Source of the DNA: Acidobacteriota bacterium | Lineage (GTDB): Bacteria; Acidobacteriota; Blastocatellia; Pyrinomonadales; Pyrinomonadaceae | Length of the DNA: 64,000 nucleotides | Assembly (NCBI GenBank): GCA_019639195.1 | Contig: JAHBSI010000001.1 | Coordinates: 1 to 64,000 of the forward strand | Direction: 5' to 3' | Part shown: positions 18,507-28,027 of the stretch, piece by piece | Position numbering within the stretch: position 1 is the stretch's first letter | Layout of the letters: each line of letters starts with the position of its first letter | Position numbers and translations under genes: made by a program | The notes under the pieces: generated by a model | Databases searched by the model: none | The model's input: the letters and a program-made list of their open reading frames with translations, nothing else | What the model was told of the DNA's origin: nothing

Positions 18507-18967
18507 CCGGGCAGATTGAAATTTTGCCCGCCGAAGGCACCGATGTCCGGCGGCTCTCGGAGATCGCATTTGCGGCAAAGGGATATTGGGATTATCCGGC
18601 GGAGTGGCTCAACGAATGGCGTCCGCAGCTCACTTTTTGTGAGGATGACGTCGCAAACGGCACATTCTTTAAGCTGAACGCCGATGGCAATATCTGCGGG
18701 TTCTACGTGCTCGCAGATGTTGATGGGAAAATGTGGCTCGAGCATCTTTGGCTCGACCCTGACTCGATCGGCAAAGGTTTTGGACGAAAGCTTTTCGAGC
18801 ATTCGATGCGGACCGCACGCGATCTCGGAGCATCGTCCGTAAGTATTGAATCAGACCCCAATGCCGAAGGCTTTTATGCCGCAATGGGCGCAGTTCGGAT
18901 CGGCGAAAGCAGATCAACGATATTAGGCAGCGAACGCAGTCTCCCACTGTTGGAAATTAAACTTTAA
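18503..18967 (+). CDS. GNAT family N-acetyltransferase
   Basis: 154 residues with the GNAT core: GFYVLADVDGKMWLEHLWLDPDSIGKGFGRKLFEHSMRTA contains the beta4/beta5 strands and the acetyl-CoA pyrophosphate loop (GKGFGRKL at about residues 92-99). Substrate unknown. It overlaps ridA by 4 nt, so it is translationally coupled to it. The alcohol dehydrogenase gene follows after 18 nt. Confidence 0.85.
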   Translation: MTGQIEILPAEGTDVRRLSEIAFAAKGYWDYPAEWLNEWRPQLTFCEDDVANGTFFKLNADGNICGFYVLADVDGKMWLEHLWLDPDSIGKGFGRKLFEHSMRTARDLGASSVSIESDPNAEGFYAAMGAVRIGESRSTILGSERSLPLLEIKL

Positions 18968-18985
18968 GGACAAGAGACAATAAAT

Positions 18986-20038
18986 ATGACCGAGACAAAA
19001 GGCTACGCCGTTCACGAAGCAGGAACCGACTTTTCACCATTCAACTTCGAACGCCGAGAAGTTGGGCCGCACGACATACTGATCGATATCGAGTATGCGG
19101 GAATATGCCATTCGGATATCCATCAGGCGAAGGATGAATGGAAAGATTCGATGCCGACCAGCTATCCGCTCGTGCCCGGCCACGAGATCGTCGGCCGCGT
19201 CGCGAAGGTCGGCAGCGATGTCACGAAATTCAAGGTCGGCGATATCGCGGGAATTGGCTGCTTTGTGGATTCGTGCCGCGAATGCCCGAATTGCAAGAAC
19301 GGCCAGGAACAGTTCTGTTTCAAGCAGGCCGCATTCACCTACAACGGGACCGAAATGGACCGCGTCACAAAGACCTATGGCGGGTATTCGAACAACTATG
19401 TCATCGACGAGAACTACGCGCTGAAAGTCAAGACCGAAGGCGATCTTAAGGGCGTTGCGCCTTTGTTGTGTGCAGGGATCACGACCTTTTCGCCGCTTCG
19501 AAGATTCAAGGTCGGCCCGGGACAAAAGGTTGGCATCGTCGGACTCGGGGGACTCGGACACATGGGCGTAAAACTTGCCGTCGCGATGGGCGCGGAAGTA
19601 ACGATATTCAGCACGTCGCCAAAGAAAGAAGCTGATGCGAAGTCGCTCGGAGCACATCATTTTGTCGTAACAAGCGACCCCGCAAACCTTGCTCCGCTCG
19701 CCGGCACGTTCAACTTTATCCTCGATACGGTCTCGGCCGATCATGACGTCAATCCGTATCTGAATCTGCTCGGCGTGGGCGGCGCAATGGTCGTTGTCGG
19801 CGTGCCGTCAAGCCCGAACGCGGTGCACAATCTTTCGCTTATCTTCGGGAACAAGACCCTTTCCGGCTCCCTTATCGGAGGAATTCCGGAGACGCAGGAG
19901 ATGCTGGACTTTTGCGCGGAGCACAATATAACTTCGGACGTTGAGGTGATCACGCCCGACCGGATCGCCGAGGCATACGACCGCACCATCAAGAGCGATG
20001 TTCGCTATCGTTTCGTCATCGACATGACCGCCGAATAA
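18986..20038 (+). CDS. Zinc-dependent NAD(P) alcohol dehydrogenase, cinnamyl-alcohol-dehydrogenase/YahK type
   Basis: 350 residues, MDR superfamily. Catalytic zinc ligands are in AGICHSDIH (Cys41) and GHEIVG (His66, Glu67); the structural zinc cysteines are C97, C100, C103 and C111. The Rossmann motif is GIVGLGGLGHMGVKLA. Members reduce a wide range of aldehydes. AAGGA lies before the ATG. It is third in the ridA-GNAT-ADH run and could detoxify or reduce aldehydes formed in aromatic degradation, but this is only contextual. Confidence 0.93.
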   Translation: MTETKGYAVHEAGTDFSPFNFERREVGPHDILIDIEYAGICHSDIHQAKDEWKDSMPTSYPLVPGHEIVGRVAKVGSDVTKFKVGDIAGIGCFVDSCRECPNCKNGQEQFCFKQAAFTYNGTEMDRVTKTYGGYSNNYVIDENYALKVKTEGDLKGVAPLLCAGITTFSPLRRFKVGPGQKVGIVGLGGLGHMGVKLAVAMGAEVTIFSTSPKKEADAKSLGAHHFVVTSDPANLAPLAGTFNFILDTVSADHDVNPYLNLLGVGGAMVVVGVPSSPNAVHNLSLIFGNKTLSGSLIGGIPETQEMLDFCAEHNITSDVEVITPDRIAEAYDRTIKSDVRYRFVIDMTAE

Positions 20039-20066
20039 GTGAGACAGCTGTCGCCGATCGTCGAGT

Positions 20067-20594
20067 ATGCGATACGTAGCCCTTCCCCGTGGCATTAACG
20101 TCAGCGGTGCAAATATGATCAAGATGAGCGACTTAAAGGCCGCCTTTGAGTCGCTCGGCTTTGAGAATGTTGTCACCTATATCAATAGCGGCAATCTGGC
20201 GTTCGACACGAAAAAGACCGCAGAAACGACACTCATCAAGAAGGCTGCCGCGATCCTCGCATCTTTGACCGGCAGGCCGATTCCCGTAATGGTTCGCGAG
20301 CAAACTTATATCGAGCGGATAATACTCAACAATCCGTTCGCCGGCCAGTTCGAAAGTCACAAGGAAATGCACGTCCTTTTTCTCAACGAAGAGCTGACCA
20401 AAGAAGGCAAGCTGTTCCTTGCCGAAAATGTGCCGCCGCCCGAGCGGTTCAGCGTATCGGGCCGCGAGATCTATTGTCATTTACCGATGGGCGTTGCCGA
20501 CAGCTATCTCGGCCGCGGGACCTTTGAAAGGAAACTCAAGATCGCCGTCACCGCCAGAAATTGGCGAACGGTCGAAAAGCTTGCGGCATTATGA
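20067..20594 (+). CDS. DUF1697 family protein
   Basis: 175 residues with the family hallmark start MRYVALPRGINVSG (usually RGINVGG), then MSDLKAAFESLGFENVVTYINSGNLAF, all strongly conserved in DUF1697. Structures in the family show a ferredoxin-like fold; function unknown. Probably cytoplasmic. It follows the ADH gene by 28 nt, so it may be the last gene of that operon, and is convergent with the delta-60 repeat protein. Confidence 0.92.
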   Translation: MRYVALPRGINVSGANMIKMSDLKAAFESLGFENVVTYINSGNLAFDTKKTAETTLIKKAAAILASLTGRPIPVMVREQTYIERIILNNPFAGQFESHKEMHVLFLNEELTKEGKLFLAENVPPPERFSVSGREIYCHLPMGVADSYLGRGTFERKLKIAVTARNWRTVEKLAAL

Positions 20595-20599
20595 AAAGG

Positions 20600-20646
20600 C
20601 CCGCAGGAGATCGAACCGTTCGTTGGAAGGTCCTATCTCCTACGGG
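20600..20646 (-). terminator. Possible terminator hairpin between convergent genes
   Basis: CCCGCAGGAGAT (20600-20611) pairs with ATCTCCTACGGG (20635-20646) with one mismatch and a 23-nt loop. On the minus strand a short TTTT follows the stem, so it could terminate the delta-60 gene. The T-tract is weak. Confidence 0.4.
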
Positions 20647-20666
20647 TTCAGGTGGAAAGACCACTT

Positions 20667-22682
20667 CTATTTGACATGAAGTGACGGGAGCGGAGCATCT
20701 CCCGCAACGCCAAAGGCTTGAGCTACCACCCCGGAGGTGCTCCGGTTAAGCCACCAGACCCCAGCACGATAGACCGCAACGTCGGCTTTGCCGTCCCCGT
20801 CGTAATCTGCCGGTGTTGGAATGTCTGAATCGAGACCCCACTGAGCATACGCTACGCCTTGGTCACTGGACCGTAGGATGTACCATGTACCGTTCCTGTA
20901 CACCGCGACATCGGTCTTCGAGTCGCCGTCATAATCTGCGGGGACTATCCTATCGCTGCTGATCCCCCACTGCGTATAGGTGACACTACCGCTTCCGTTT
21001 GCAAGCGTGTACCAGATCCCGGACGAGGGACGGAATACTGCAAAATCCGCCGAGCCGTCTCCGGTAAAGTCTCCCGCTGCCGGCTTATCGCCTCCGACGC
21101 CCCACGGCACCACGACCCAGGTGTTAGGCGGTGAACCTACCGATTGATAATAGAAGTAGCTTTGTTGACCCGGGGCTCCGGCTCGATAGACGGCGAGATC
21201 CGCCTTTCCGTCACCGGTGTAGTCGCCGACGATGGTTGGGTCATCGCCCGTCCGTCCAAACTGACGGGTCGCGACCGTACTGTCTGAGCTGTTCAGGATG
21301 TAGAAATTCGCCTTATCAGGATCGGCGGGTTCGTCACGCCAGACGGCAATGTCGGTCTTACCGTCACCGTCAAAATCTGCTGGAGTTGGAATATCGGTCG
21401 CGAGGCCGAAAGTTGCTCCTATAAGCGAACTATCGCTGCTTCGCTGCACGTACCAGGTCTGGTTTCCCGGCCGGAAAACGCCGAGATCAGCCTTGCCGTC
21501 ACCATCGTGATCGAACGCCGTCGGACCCACGACTATCTCATCAGCCATCGTGATGCTCGCTATGCGATTCCGGGTCTGACCATCGACGGAGATGAACGAG
21601 CCGCCGACGTAGTACCTGCCGTCCCCTAACGGGTCTAGGGACGCAGGTCCGTTGAAGCTGGACGCAGTGGTTCCGACGATCATATTGCGGAATGTTGTAT
21701 CAAGCGTGCCGTCGGAATTGAGGCGAGCCATGTTCATCCGATCCTGACTGTTTACGGTCGGGAAGGCTCCCGCAATAAGAAGTTTCCCGCTCGGCAAAAC
21801 TTCGATAGCGTTCACCCCGGGGTTAATGCCCGGTCCGAATGATACTGCGGCGAAGGTCGTATCGAGAGTGCCGTTAGAATTTAGTCGAGCAACATAGTTT
21901 CGGCCCACTTCTCCGGCAATATTTGTCATTGTACCAGCGACATACACCTTACCATTCGGTAGGATTTCGATCCCGAAAAATACACCGGGTCCGTTGTCGA
22001 GCGACTGAAAGCTCGTGTCAACTGTCCCGTTAAGGTTCAAACGCATGACGCCTTCACGTTGTGTGCCGTCCACAATTGTAAAACCACCGATCGCATAGAG
22101 CTTGTTTGACAGCGGATCGTAGCGGATCTTGCTAGCCGCAGAATTCAGTGTCGGCGATGAGAAGGTATTGTCGATGCTGCCGTCGGTATTCAACCGATAG
22201 ATGTCCCGGCTAAAGTTATTCACAATGCTGACAACGAATTTACCGTCGGGCAGAAGTGCCCCATGGTAAACGCCGTTTCCGCTCGTGATGCCTGCATCGA
22301 ACGACGGATCGACTGTAAGGTCTGCGTTCAGCCTTGCAATGCGTCGTCTGGTCAGACCGCCTATCGTGTCAAAGCCGCCCGTTAAAATGAACTTTCCATC
22401 GGGTTGCGGAACGATCTGGTTCACAATGCTGCTGGGAACCGGGCTGACAAACGTCGTATCCCGTGTTCCGTCGGGATTCAGACGCGCAAGGTAAGGGACG
22501 CTGGCGCCGCCGATGTGGACGAAATTTCCGCAGATGAGGAGTTTCCCATCCGGAAGCTTAACCGCCTGATAAACGGGTAGGTCAGCATTCGGGTTGAATG
22601 CGTCAAGAGTTTGCGCTTTAACGGCAATCGCGGCCAACATGACAAGTCCAATGAGGCTTGCCATAAAAGTATGCTTTGTCAT
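20667..22682 (-). CDS. Exported delta-60 repeat / FG-GAP repeat protein
   Basis: 671 residues. The signal peptide (about 1-23, ending KAQ) is followed by at least six delta-60 repeats (pattern GKLLI-GNF-G-RLN-DGT-D-TF, about 50-60 residues each) up to about residue 370, a predicted beta-propeller. About seven FG-GAP/VCBS repeats with FDGDGK-D-AV-R cores and W-Y-R-S strands run to the C-terminus and are probably calcium-binding. It is extracellular or surface-exposed; no catalytic residues are recognised. The start at 22682 has GAGGAG 8 nt upstream and begins the signal peptide; an upstream in-frame extension is not supported. The C-terminal repeat style matches the peroxidase fusion at 1-2277. 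Confidence 0.88.
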   Translation of the reverse strand: MTKHTFMASLIGLVMLAAIAVKAQTLDAFNPNADLPVYQAVKLPDGKLLICGNFVHIGGASVPYLARLNPDGTRDTTFVSPVPSSIVNQIVPQPDGKFILTGGFDTIGGLTRRRIARLNADLTVDPSFDAGITSGNGVYHGALLPDGKFVVSIVNNFSRDIYRLNTDGSIDNTFSSPTLNSAASKIRYDPLSNKLYAIGGFTIVDGTQREGVMRLNLNGTVDTSFQSLDNGPGVFFGIEILPNGKVYVAGTMTNIAGEVGRNYVARLNSNGTLDTTFAAVSFGPGINPGVNAIEVLPSGKLLIAGAFPTVNSQDRMNMARLNSDGTLDTTFRNMIVGTTASSFNGPASLDPLGDGRYYVGGSFISVDGQTRNRIASITMADEIVVGPTAFDHDGDGKADLGVFRPGNQTWYVQRSSDSSLIGATFGLATDIPTPADFDGDGKTDIAVWRDEPADPDKANFYILNSSDSTVATRQFGRTGDDPTIVGDYTGDGKADLAVYRAGAPGQQSYFYYQSVGSPPNTWVVVPWGVGGDKPAAGDFTGDGSADFAVFRPSSGIWYTLANGSGSVTYTQWGISSDRIVPADYDGDSKTDVAVYRNGTWYILRSSDQGVAYAQWGLDSDIPTPADYDGDGKADVAVYRAGVWWLNRSTSGVVAQAFGVAGDAPLPSLHVK

Positions 22683-22833
22683 TGTCGTGATCTCCTCTAA
22701 GAAACTGTTCATGACTCTATTTGCGACAAAAGTGTCAAAAGAACGCCAAAAAAATTCTCTGACCCATCCATGGCCATCTCTCGGAAGACGCGACGACATG
22801 CTACAAACCGCGTCAGGCTAGTACGACATTGCA

Positions 22834-22862
22834 TTGACCGCCGATTTCGAGTTACATAGTAC
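22834..22862 (+). promoter_or_regulatory. Promoter of the 3-hydroxyanthranilate dioxygenase gene
   Basis: TTGACC (22834-22839), a 17-nt spacer and TAGTAC (22857-22862). The -10 ends 8 nt before ATG 22871 and no Shine-Dalgarno is visible. The -10 is weak, but spacing and -35 are good. Confidence 0.45.
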
Positions 22863-22870
22863 TCAGCAAT

Positions 22871-23389
22871 ATGGGGTCGCCCTTCAACTTCAAAAGCTGG
22901 ATAGATGATCATCGGGAGCTGCTAAAGCCGCCGGTCGGGAATCAGTGTGTCTATGATTCGGAAGATTTCATCGTAATGGTCGTTGGCGGGCCAAATTCGC
23001 GAAAGGATTACCATTGGGACGAAGGCGAGGAGTTCTTCTACCAGCTTGAGGGCGATATCAAAGTGCTTGTCCAGGAAAACGGAGAGGCAAAAGAGGTCGT
23101 GATCCGCGAGGGCGAGGTCTTTATGCTGCCCGCCCGCGTGCCGCATAATCCGATACGCGGCGCAAATACCGTCGGACTCGTTATCGAGCGAAAGCGCCGC
23201 GACGATGAGCTTGACGGCCTTCTGTGGTTCTGTGAGAACTGCAACAACAAGCTCTACGAAGAATACTTCGTGCTTACGGACATCGTTACGCAATTCCAAG
23301 GCGTATTCGCGAAATTCTACGGCTCAATAGACCTGCGCACCTGCAACAACTGCGGCACGGTTATGGAACCGCCGCCTGTTGTAAGTTAG
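22871..23389 (+). CDS. nbaC: 3-hydroxyanthranilate 3,4-dioxygenase
   Basis: Opens the ring of 3-hydroxyanthranilate to 2-amino-3-carboxymuconate semialdehyde using Fe(II) and O2. 172 residues in a cupin fold. Catalytic iron ligands align as H48, E54 and H92; the substrate-binding arginines are R44 and R96. As in bacterial enzymes, a second rubredoxin-like metal site is present: C121, C124, C158 and C161. All residues expected for activity are there. The gene stands alone between two minus-strand genes. It feeds the ACMS decarboxylase encoded at 25536-26552. Confidence 0.96.
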   Translation: MGSPFNFKSWIDDHRELLKPPVGNQCVYDSEDFIVMVVGGPNSRKDYHWDEGEEFFYQLEGDIKVLVQENGEAKEVVIREGEVFMLPARVPHNPIRGANTVGLVIERKRRDDELDGLLWFCENCNNKLYEEYFVLTDIVTQFQGVFAKFYGSIDLRTCNNCGTVMEPPPVVS

Positions 23390-23420
23390 CGGTCGAGAAT
23401 ATCCGAAACTTAGCGTCCCG

Positions 23421-25376
23421 TCACTTTCTGACGACCGATATCGTCACGCTCGACGGATATTGCTTTGAATGATGCACGGAGTTCGTTGCGATCACGCCTT
23501 TTACCTCATCCCAATTGTTCCCGCCTGTGTTCAAATTACGGTCGAAACGCGGGAAGTTGCTTGACGAGATCTCGATCCGCAGGCGATGTCCCGCAGCGAA
23601 ATAATTGCTCGTTGTCATCGGCTGGAATTGAAAGCCATAGACCTTGCCCGGCTGCATCCAAGCCAGCGGTTTGTCATAGCCGTTGCGGTATCGCATTCGC
23701 TGGATCGTCTCGTCGAGGTTCCAGGCCTTGCCGTTCTCATCCACGTCGATCAGCTTTACGGTAAAATCCGTATCCTTCGCATCGGATGAAACGAACAGTT
23801 TCACGTCGATCGGGCCGCTTAGCTCGAACCCTTCTTTGAACGGCTCGGTCGTATAAACGAGAATGTCGTTGCGTTCCTCCATCTTTGTTTGATCAAAAGA
23901 ACCGCCTTGAACCGCGTTTCCGGTGCAGCACACATTGCCGCCGAAGGACGGTACGGGATTCATCGGATCGTAAGCAAACGTATCCGGAGCATCTGACGCG
24001 GTCGGTGCGGAAATTAGAACGCCGTCACCCTTAAGGCTATTCGCCTTGCCGCCGCTCGTGAGATAGAACGTCATCGATTCGGCACCGGCGGGCGGCCAAC
24101 TGTCGGAGCTTTGCCATTTGTTGCTGCCCATCGTGAAGTAGCGAACCTTTGGCCATTTGGTGATGTCATTGCCATCTCGTTTGCCTTTTAAGAAATAGTC
24201 GAACCAGCCCCAGGTCAACGCACTGTAATCGAGCCGAGCATCGCCGACGCTTCGTTCTCCGACGACGGTGTTCTCGGTCGCACGCGTGTAGCTGCAATGC
24301 AGCGTCGGGGCGATCACGGCGTATTGCTGATCCGCGATCTCAGGCCTCGCGGTCTTGCGAACGTGGTTATAGAGGGCGAGATTCGGCCCAACCGAGACGT
24401 CATACCATGACATGAACCAAAACCCCGGTATGTTGATCTTCATATTGTCGTGGAAGAGTCCGCCGCGGTACCACGCAGGGTCGTCCGGCGTGCGCTTGAT
24501 CATCGCACCGCCCGTTGCGACCGGCATTTCGTCCGCAAAAATACCGCGGGGCCCGTCAACGGCCTTGATGATGTCCTTGACCGGAAGATGCCGCAAAGCC
24601 TGCGACCAATCAACACGCGGAGCCTGCTGCGCAAGGTCGAACGATTTCGAGGCTCGGATCAGATCTTCCTGCGAAGTGTTCGCAGGAAACATCGGCCGGA
24701 CCTGATTCTGTTCGCCGTAAAGCCACGCGATGAACAGCATCTGAACTGCGCCGCCGCGATACCAGTTTCCCTGTTCGTAATACGGCCCGACCCGTCCGAC
24801 GCCGGCACCAAACCCTTGCGCGATCATCGTCGTAAATCCCGGCACATTCTGCGCCGCGACACCCATCTGCCATTCAGCCGTCGAGGAACAGCCGATCGTC
24901 CCGAGCTTGCCGTCGGACCAAGGCTGCGTCGTGATGTATTTGATCGCGTCCTCGCCGTCAGTGAGCGGCGGGCCGAGGATGTCGTAGTTCCCTTCGGAGA
25001 AAAAGTGGCCGCGTTCGTTCATAATGACGTACGCATAGCCGCGTTTTACCGCGTCAAGCACCGTCGTCATATCACGCGGTGCACCGAGTCGGACGTCCCA
25101 CCAGTTGAAGTTATACGGCGTTCGCGAAAAGATCGTCGGATAGCGTTCCTTGCTGTCTTTCGGCCGATAGATATCGGCCTGAACGCGCGTGCCGTCACGC
25201 ATCGTCACCATCACTTTTCGGTCAACCGTTGCGACCGACTGAAGTTCGGCCTCGATCGCGTTGCGTTTAGCCTTTAGGGCTTCAGTATCTGCCGATGGCG
25301 GTTGCGCGATCGCAGATACAATGGCCGCAAGGAACACGACGACAATGGCGAAAGTTTTGGGAAATGCGTTCTTCAT
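23421..25376 (-). CDS. Exported CocE/NonD family serine hydrolase (peptidase S15)
   Basis: 651 residues: signal peptide (about 1-25, ending AIAQ), an alpha/beta-hydrolase S15 domain with the nucleophile motif GCSSTAEWQ, and a C-terminal jelly-roll X-Pro dipeptidyl-peptidase domain (from about 400; [28 protein letters not shown]). Relatives include cocaine esterase, X-prolyl dipeptidyl-peptidase and glutaryl-7-ACA acylase, so acyl ester or amide hydrolysis is certain only at family level. The start at 25376 has AGGAGA 6-7 nt upstream and begins the signal peptide. No operon partner. Confidence 0.92.
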   Translation of the reverse strand: MKNAFPKTFAIVVVFLAAIVSAIAQPPSADTEALKAKRNAIEAELQSVATVDRKVMVTMRDGTRVQADIYRPKDSKERYPTIFSRTPYNFNWWDVRLGAPRDMTTVLDAVKRGYAYVIMNERGHFFSEGNYDILGPPLTDGEDAIKYITTQPWSDGKLGTIGCSSTAEWQMGVAAQNVPGFTTMIAQGFGAGVGRVGPYYEQGNWYRGGAVQMLFIAWLYGEQNQVRPMFPANTSQEDLIRASKSFDLAQQAPRVDWSQALRHLPVKDIIKAVDGPRGIFADEMPVATGGAMIKRTPDDPAWYRGGLFHDNMKINIPGFWFMSWYDVSVGPNLALYNHVRKTARPEIADQQYAVIAPTLHCSYTRATENTVVGERSVGDARLDYSALTWGWFDYFLKGKRDGNDITKWPKVRYFTMGSNKWQSSDSWPPAGAESMTFYLTSGGKANSLKGDGVLISAPTASDAPDTFAYDPMNPVPSFGGNVCCTGNAVQGGSFDQTKMEERNDILVYTTEPFKEGFELSGPIDVKLFVSSDAKDTDFTVKLIDVDENGKAWNLDETIQRMRYRNGYDKPLAWMQPGKVYGFQFQPMTTSNYFAAGHRLRIEISSSNFPRFDRNLNTGGNNWDEVKGVIATNSVHHSKQYPSSVTISVVRK

Positions 25377-25535
25377 CCGTTTTCTCCTGACTGCAAATTG
25401 TTGGCGGTACACATCAATGTTACTGCTCTGCGAGCCGATTGACCAATTCGAAGGGTGCGCGGACTGCTTTTTCTCCCGGCTCAACGCTCGCCGCACACAC
25501 GATAAGCGATTTCAACTTTTTCCGTTAAGATAAAG

Positions 25536-26552
25536 ATGATGCTGAAGATCGACGTTCACACACACATCCTTCCGCGCAATATTCCCGCATGGCGGGAGAA
25601 GTTCGGCTATGGCGGATTTATCAGTCTGGACCACATCGACGATTGCTCGGCGACGATGATCCGTGACGACGGCCATCGTTTTCGCGACATTCAGGACAAC
25701 TGCTGGTCGCCGGAACGACGCATCGAAGAATGCGATGCCGCAGGCGTCGATGTGCAGGCACTCTCGACCGTACCCGTGATGTTCAGCTACTGGGCAAAGC
25801 CGGACGACGGGGCCGAGGTAGCCAAGTTTCTTAACGATGACATTGCAGACCATGTCGCTCGTTTCCCGAAGCGTTTCGTCGGCCTTGCAACGCTCCCGAT
25901 GCAGGCTCCCGAACTTGCCTTAAAAGAACTCGCACGCTGCAAAGCGAACGGTTTTGCGGGCATCGAGATCGGCACGAACGTCAATCAACTTAACCTCAGT
26001 GAGCCGCAGTTCTTTGACATATTTGCCGCCTGCGAAGAGCTCGGAATGGCGGTCTTTGTTCATCCGTGGGAGATGATGGGACGCGACGATATGGCAAAAT
26101 ATTGGCTGCCGTGGCTCGTCGGAATGCCCGCCGAAACGTCGCGGGCTATCTGCTCGCTCATCTTTGCCGGCGTGCTCGAAAAACTTCCGCGGCTTCGGAT
26201 CCTCTTCGCACACGGCGGCGGTTCTTTTCCCGCGACTCTCGGCCGCATCGAACACGGCTTCAACGTCAGGCCCGACCTTTGCGCTGTCGATAACCCGCAC
26301 AGTCCGCGCAAGTACCTGAGCCGAATGTATTTCGATTCGCTCGTTCACGAACGCTCGAAGCTCGAGTTTCTCATCTCGCTAGTCGGCTCGGACCAGATCG
26401 CGCTTGGAAGCGACTATCCGTTTCCGCTCGGCGAAGAAACGCCGGGAAGTTTGATCGAATCTCTCGACCTTGACGACGCGATAAAGGAAATGCTCCTTCA
26501 CGGTGCCGCCCTGAACTGGCTTGATCTGAAGAAACAGGACTTTGTCGGATAG
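25536..26552 (+). CDS. nbaD: 2-amino-3-carboxymuconate-6-semialdehyde decarboxylase (ACMSD)
   Basis: A zinc amidohydrolase-fold decarboxylase that converts ACMS to 2-aminomuconate semialdehyde, diverting carbon from quinolinate to degradation. 338 residues. Metal and active-site residues align: H8 and H10 (DVHTH), H176 (FVHPWEMMG), H226 (FAHGGG) and D293 (GSDYPFPLG); R50 in HRFRD corresponds to the substrate-binding arginine of characterised ACMSD. TAAGAT lies just upstream of the double ATG (25536/25539), with no good Shine-Dalgarno. The gene is isolated by strand but functionally joins the kynurenine genes on both sides. Confidence 0.95.
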   Translation: MMLKIDVHTHILPRNIPAWREKFGYGGFISLDHIDDCSATMIRDDGHRFRDIQDNCWSPERRIEECDAAGVDVQALSTVPVMFSYWAKPDDGAEVAKFLNDDIADHVARFPKRFVGLATLPMQAPELALKELARCKANGFAGIEIGTNVNQLNLSEPQFFDIFAACEELGMAVFVHPWEMMGRDDMAKYWLPWLVGMPAETSRAICSLIFAGVLEKLPRLRILFAHGGGSFPATLGRIEHGFNVRPDLCAVDNPHSPRKYLSRMYFDSLVHERSKLEFLISLVGSDQIALGSDYPFPLGEETPGSLIESLDLDDAIKEMLLHGAALNWLDLKKQDFVG

Positions 26553-26563
26553 CTCGCGGCCGG

Positions 26564-27934
26564 TCACTCCATCGTTGCCAGTATTCCGCGAATATCATCT
26601 TCGGTCGTGTCCGGATTGATAAAGCAGAATCGTGCGACCGTCTCCACCTTGCCGTTTGCTCGCGACTTTGTCGGCGTCACAAGTGCGTAGCCGCTTTTGT
26701 GATTTCGATGCGTCCACGCGTTGTAATCCTCCGGCTTCCAGCCCTTGCGCCTAAAGAGAACGCACGAGAGGCTCGGCTGACGAACGAGTTCGACGTGCGG
26801 TGCGGATTCGATCATTCTTCCTGCGATCTGTGCCAGTTCGATGCCTCGTTCGATCGCCTCTGTATAGCGGTCGGTTCCGTGCATCGCAAGCGAAAACCAT
26901 AGCGGAAGGCCGCGAAGGCGCCGCGTCAGCTGTATCTGATAATCGGCGGGATTAAAGCCGCTCGTCTCGCCCGTCGCTATCTCGAGATACGCCGCATCCT
27001 GCGTGTGAACACGTCTTGCGAGCACCGGATCGCGATAGATCACGGCTCCGCAATCGTACGGCGAAAAGAACCATTTGTGCGGATCGATCGTAATGCTGTC
27101 CGCATTTTCGATCCCCTTGAACAAATGCTTTACGCTCGGAGCCGCCAATCCGCCGCCGCCATACGCAGCATCGACGTGGAACCAGATACCTTCGCGTTTT
27201 GTGATCGCAGAAATACCTTCAAGGTCATCGATTATCCCTGCGTTCGTTGTTCCGCCGGTTGCGATGACCGCGAAAACGCGTGCTCTATCCTCAGGCGGCA
27301 GAGCGGAAAGTTCCGCATCAAGCTGAGCCGCTTCGAAACGCCCGTCAGTTTCGACGCACACAATGTCGGCATCCATCACCATTGCCATGCTCTTTACCGA
27401 TGAATGTGCTCCGTCGGACGTGATGATCATTCCGCGAACGCGCGCATTCTCTGGTGACCTTTCACGCCAGGCACCGCGTGCGGCAACGATAGCGGATAGA
27501 TTCGCCGTCGTTCCGCCGCTTGTGAACACGCCGAAGGCTTCCTTTGGCAAACCCGTGAGCGAAACGAGCCATTTCATCGCCTGATTTTCAGCCCAGATGC
27601 CGCCCGCACCTTCCATCCAATAAGCACCGTGAATGCTTGATGCCGCGGTAACGAGGTCGAACATGATCCCGGCGCGTGTCGGCGATGCCGGGACGAAGGC
27701 GAGATGGCGCGGATGATCGATCGAAACGCTCGATTCGAGAAGCACATCCCGAAAGAGCTTGAAGGCGTTCTCTCCGCCGATGCCCTTTGCGGTGATCGTT
27801 TCTCCGGCAAGTTTGTCGAGTTCCTTTTCGGACTTCGGATAGCCGAGCTTCGGGTTTGTCGTCGTCACACGGCCGATCGCGTATTTGATCACGTCGAGCG
27901 ACATCTCGACGACCTCGATATCGATGTTATGCAT
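26564..27934 (-). CDS. PLP-dependent group II amino-acid decarboxylase (aromatic amino-acid decarboxylase family)
   Basis: 456 residues. The PLP-lysine is K287 in DPHKWFFSPYDCG, with the cofactor segments TSGGTTANLSA and WFHVDAAYGGGGL upstream. It resembles bacterial aromatic-L-amino-acid/tyrosine decarboxylases; aspartate or glutamate decarboxylase activity is less likely but not excluded. Its position, divergent from kynureninase, suggests tryptophan- or kynurenine-related substrates, which is inference only. TATACT ends 8 nt before the ATG and no Shine-Dalgarno is present, giving a leaderless-type start. The 3' end is convergent with the ACMSD gene, 11 nt apart. Confidence 0.9.
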   Translation of the reverse strand: MHNIDIEVVEMSLDVIKYAIGRVTTTNPKLGYPKSEKELDKLAGETITAKGIGGENAFKLFRDVLLESSVSIDHPRHLAFVPASPTRAGIMFDLVTAASSIHGAYWMEGAGGIWAENQAMKWLVSLTGLPKEAFGVFTSGGTTANLSAIVAARGAWRERSPENARVRGMIITSDGAHSSVKSMAMVMDADIVCVETDGRFEAAQLDAELSALPPEDRARVFAVIATGGTTNAGIIDDLEGISAITKREGIWFHVDAAYGGGGLAAPSVKHLFKGIENADSITIDPHKWFFSPYDCGAVIYRDPVLARRVHTQDAAYLEIATGETSGFNPADYQIQLTRRLRGLPLWFSLAMHGTDRYTEAIERGIELAQIAGRMIESAPHVELVRQPSLSCVLFRRKGWKPEDYNAWTHRNHKSGYALVTPTKSRANGKVETVARFCFINPDTTEDDIRGILATME

Positions 27935-27942
27935 ACGGGTAA

Positions 27943-27992
27943 AGTATAGCGAGATTTGCCCTTACGCCATTGTCATATTTTTATAATCTCGC
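27943..27992. promoter_or_regulatory. Divergent promoter region of the decarboxylase and kynureninase genes
   Basis: Minus strand: TATACT (27948-27943) ends 8 nt before the decarboxylase ATG. Plus strand: TATAAT (27982-27987) lies 40 nt before kynU. The 8-bp complementary words GCGAGATT (27949-27956) and AATCTCGC (27985-27992) flank the interval and could bind a shared regulator. Confidence 0.4.
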
Positions 27993-28027
27993 GTTTTCTA
28001 TTAAATTAGTCATCAACGCTTAATAAG

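Noticed and set aside
19034..19744. 236-codon minus-strand frame opposite the alcohol dehydrogenase
   Set aside because: Shadow of a clearly conserved gene.
24450..25277. 275-codon plus-strand frame opposite the S15 hydrolase
   Set aside because: Arg-rich translation with no family features; the minus-strand gene has signal peptide, Shine-Dalgarno and conserved domains.
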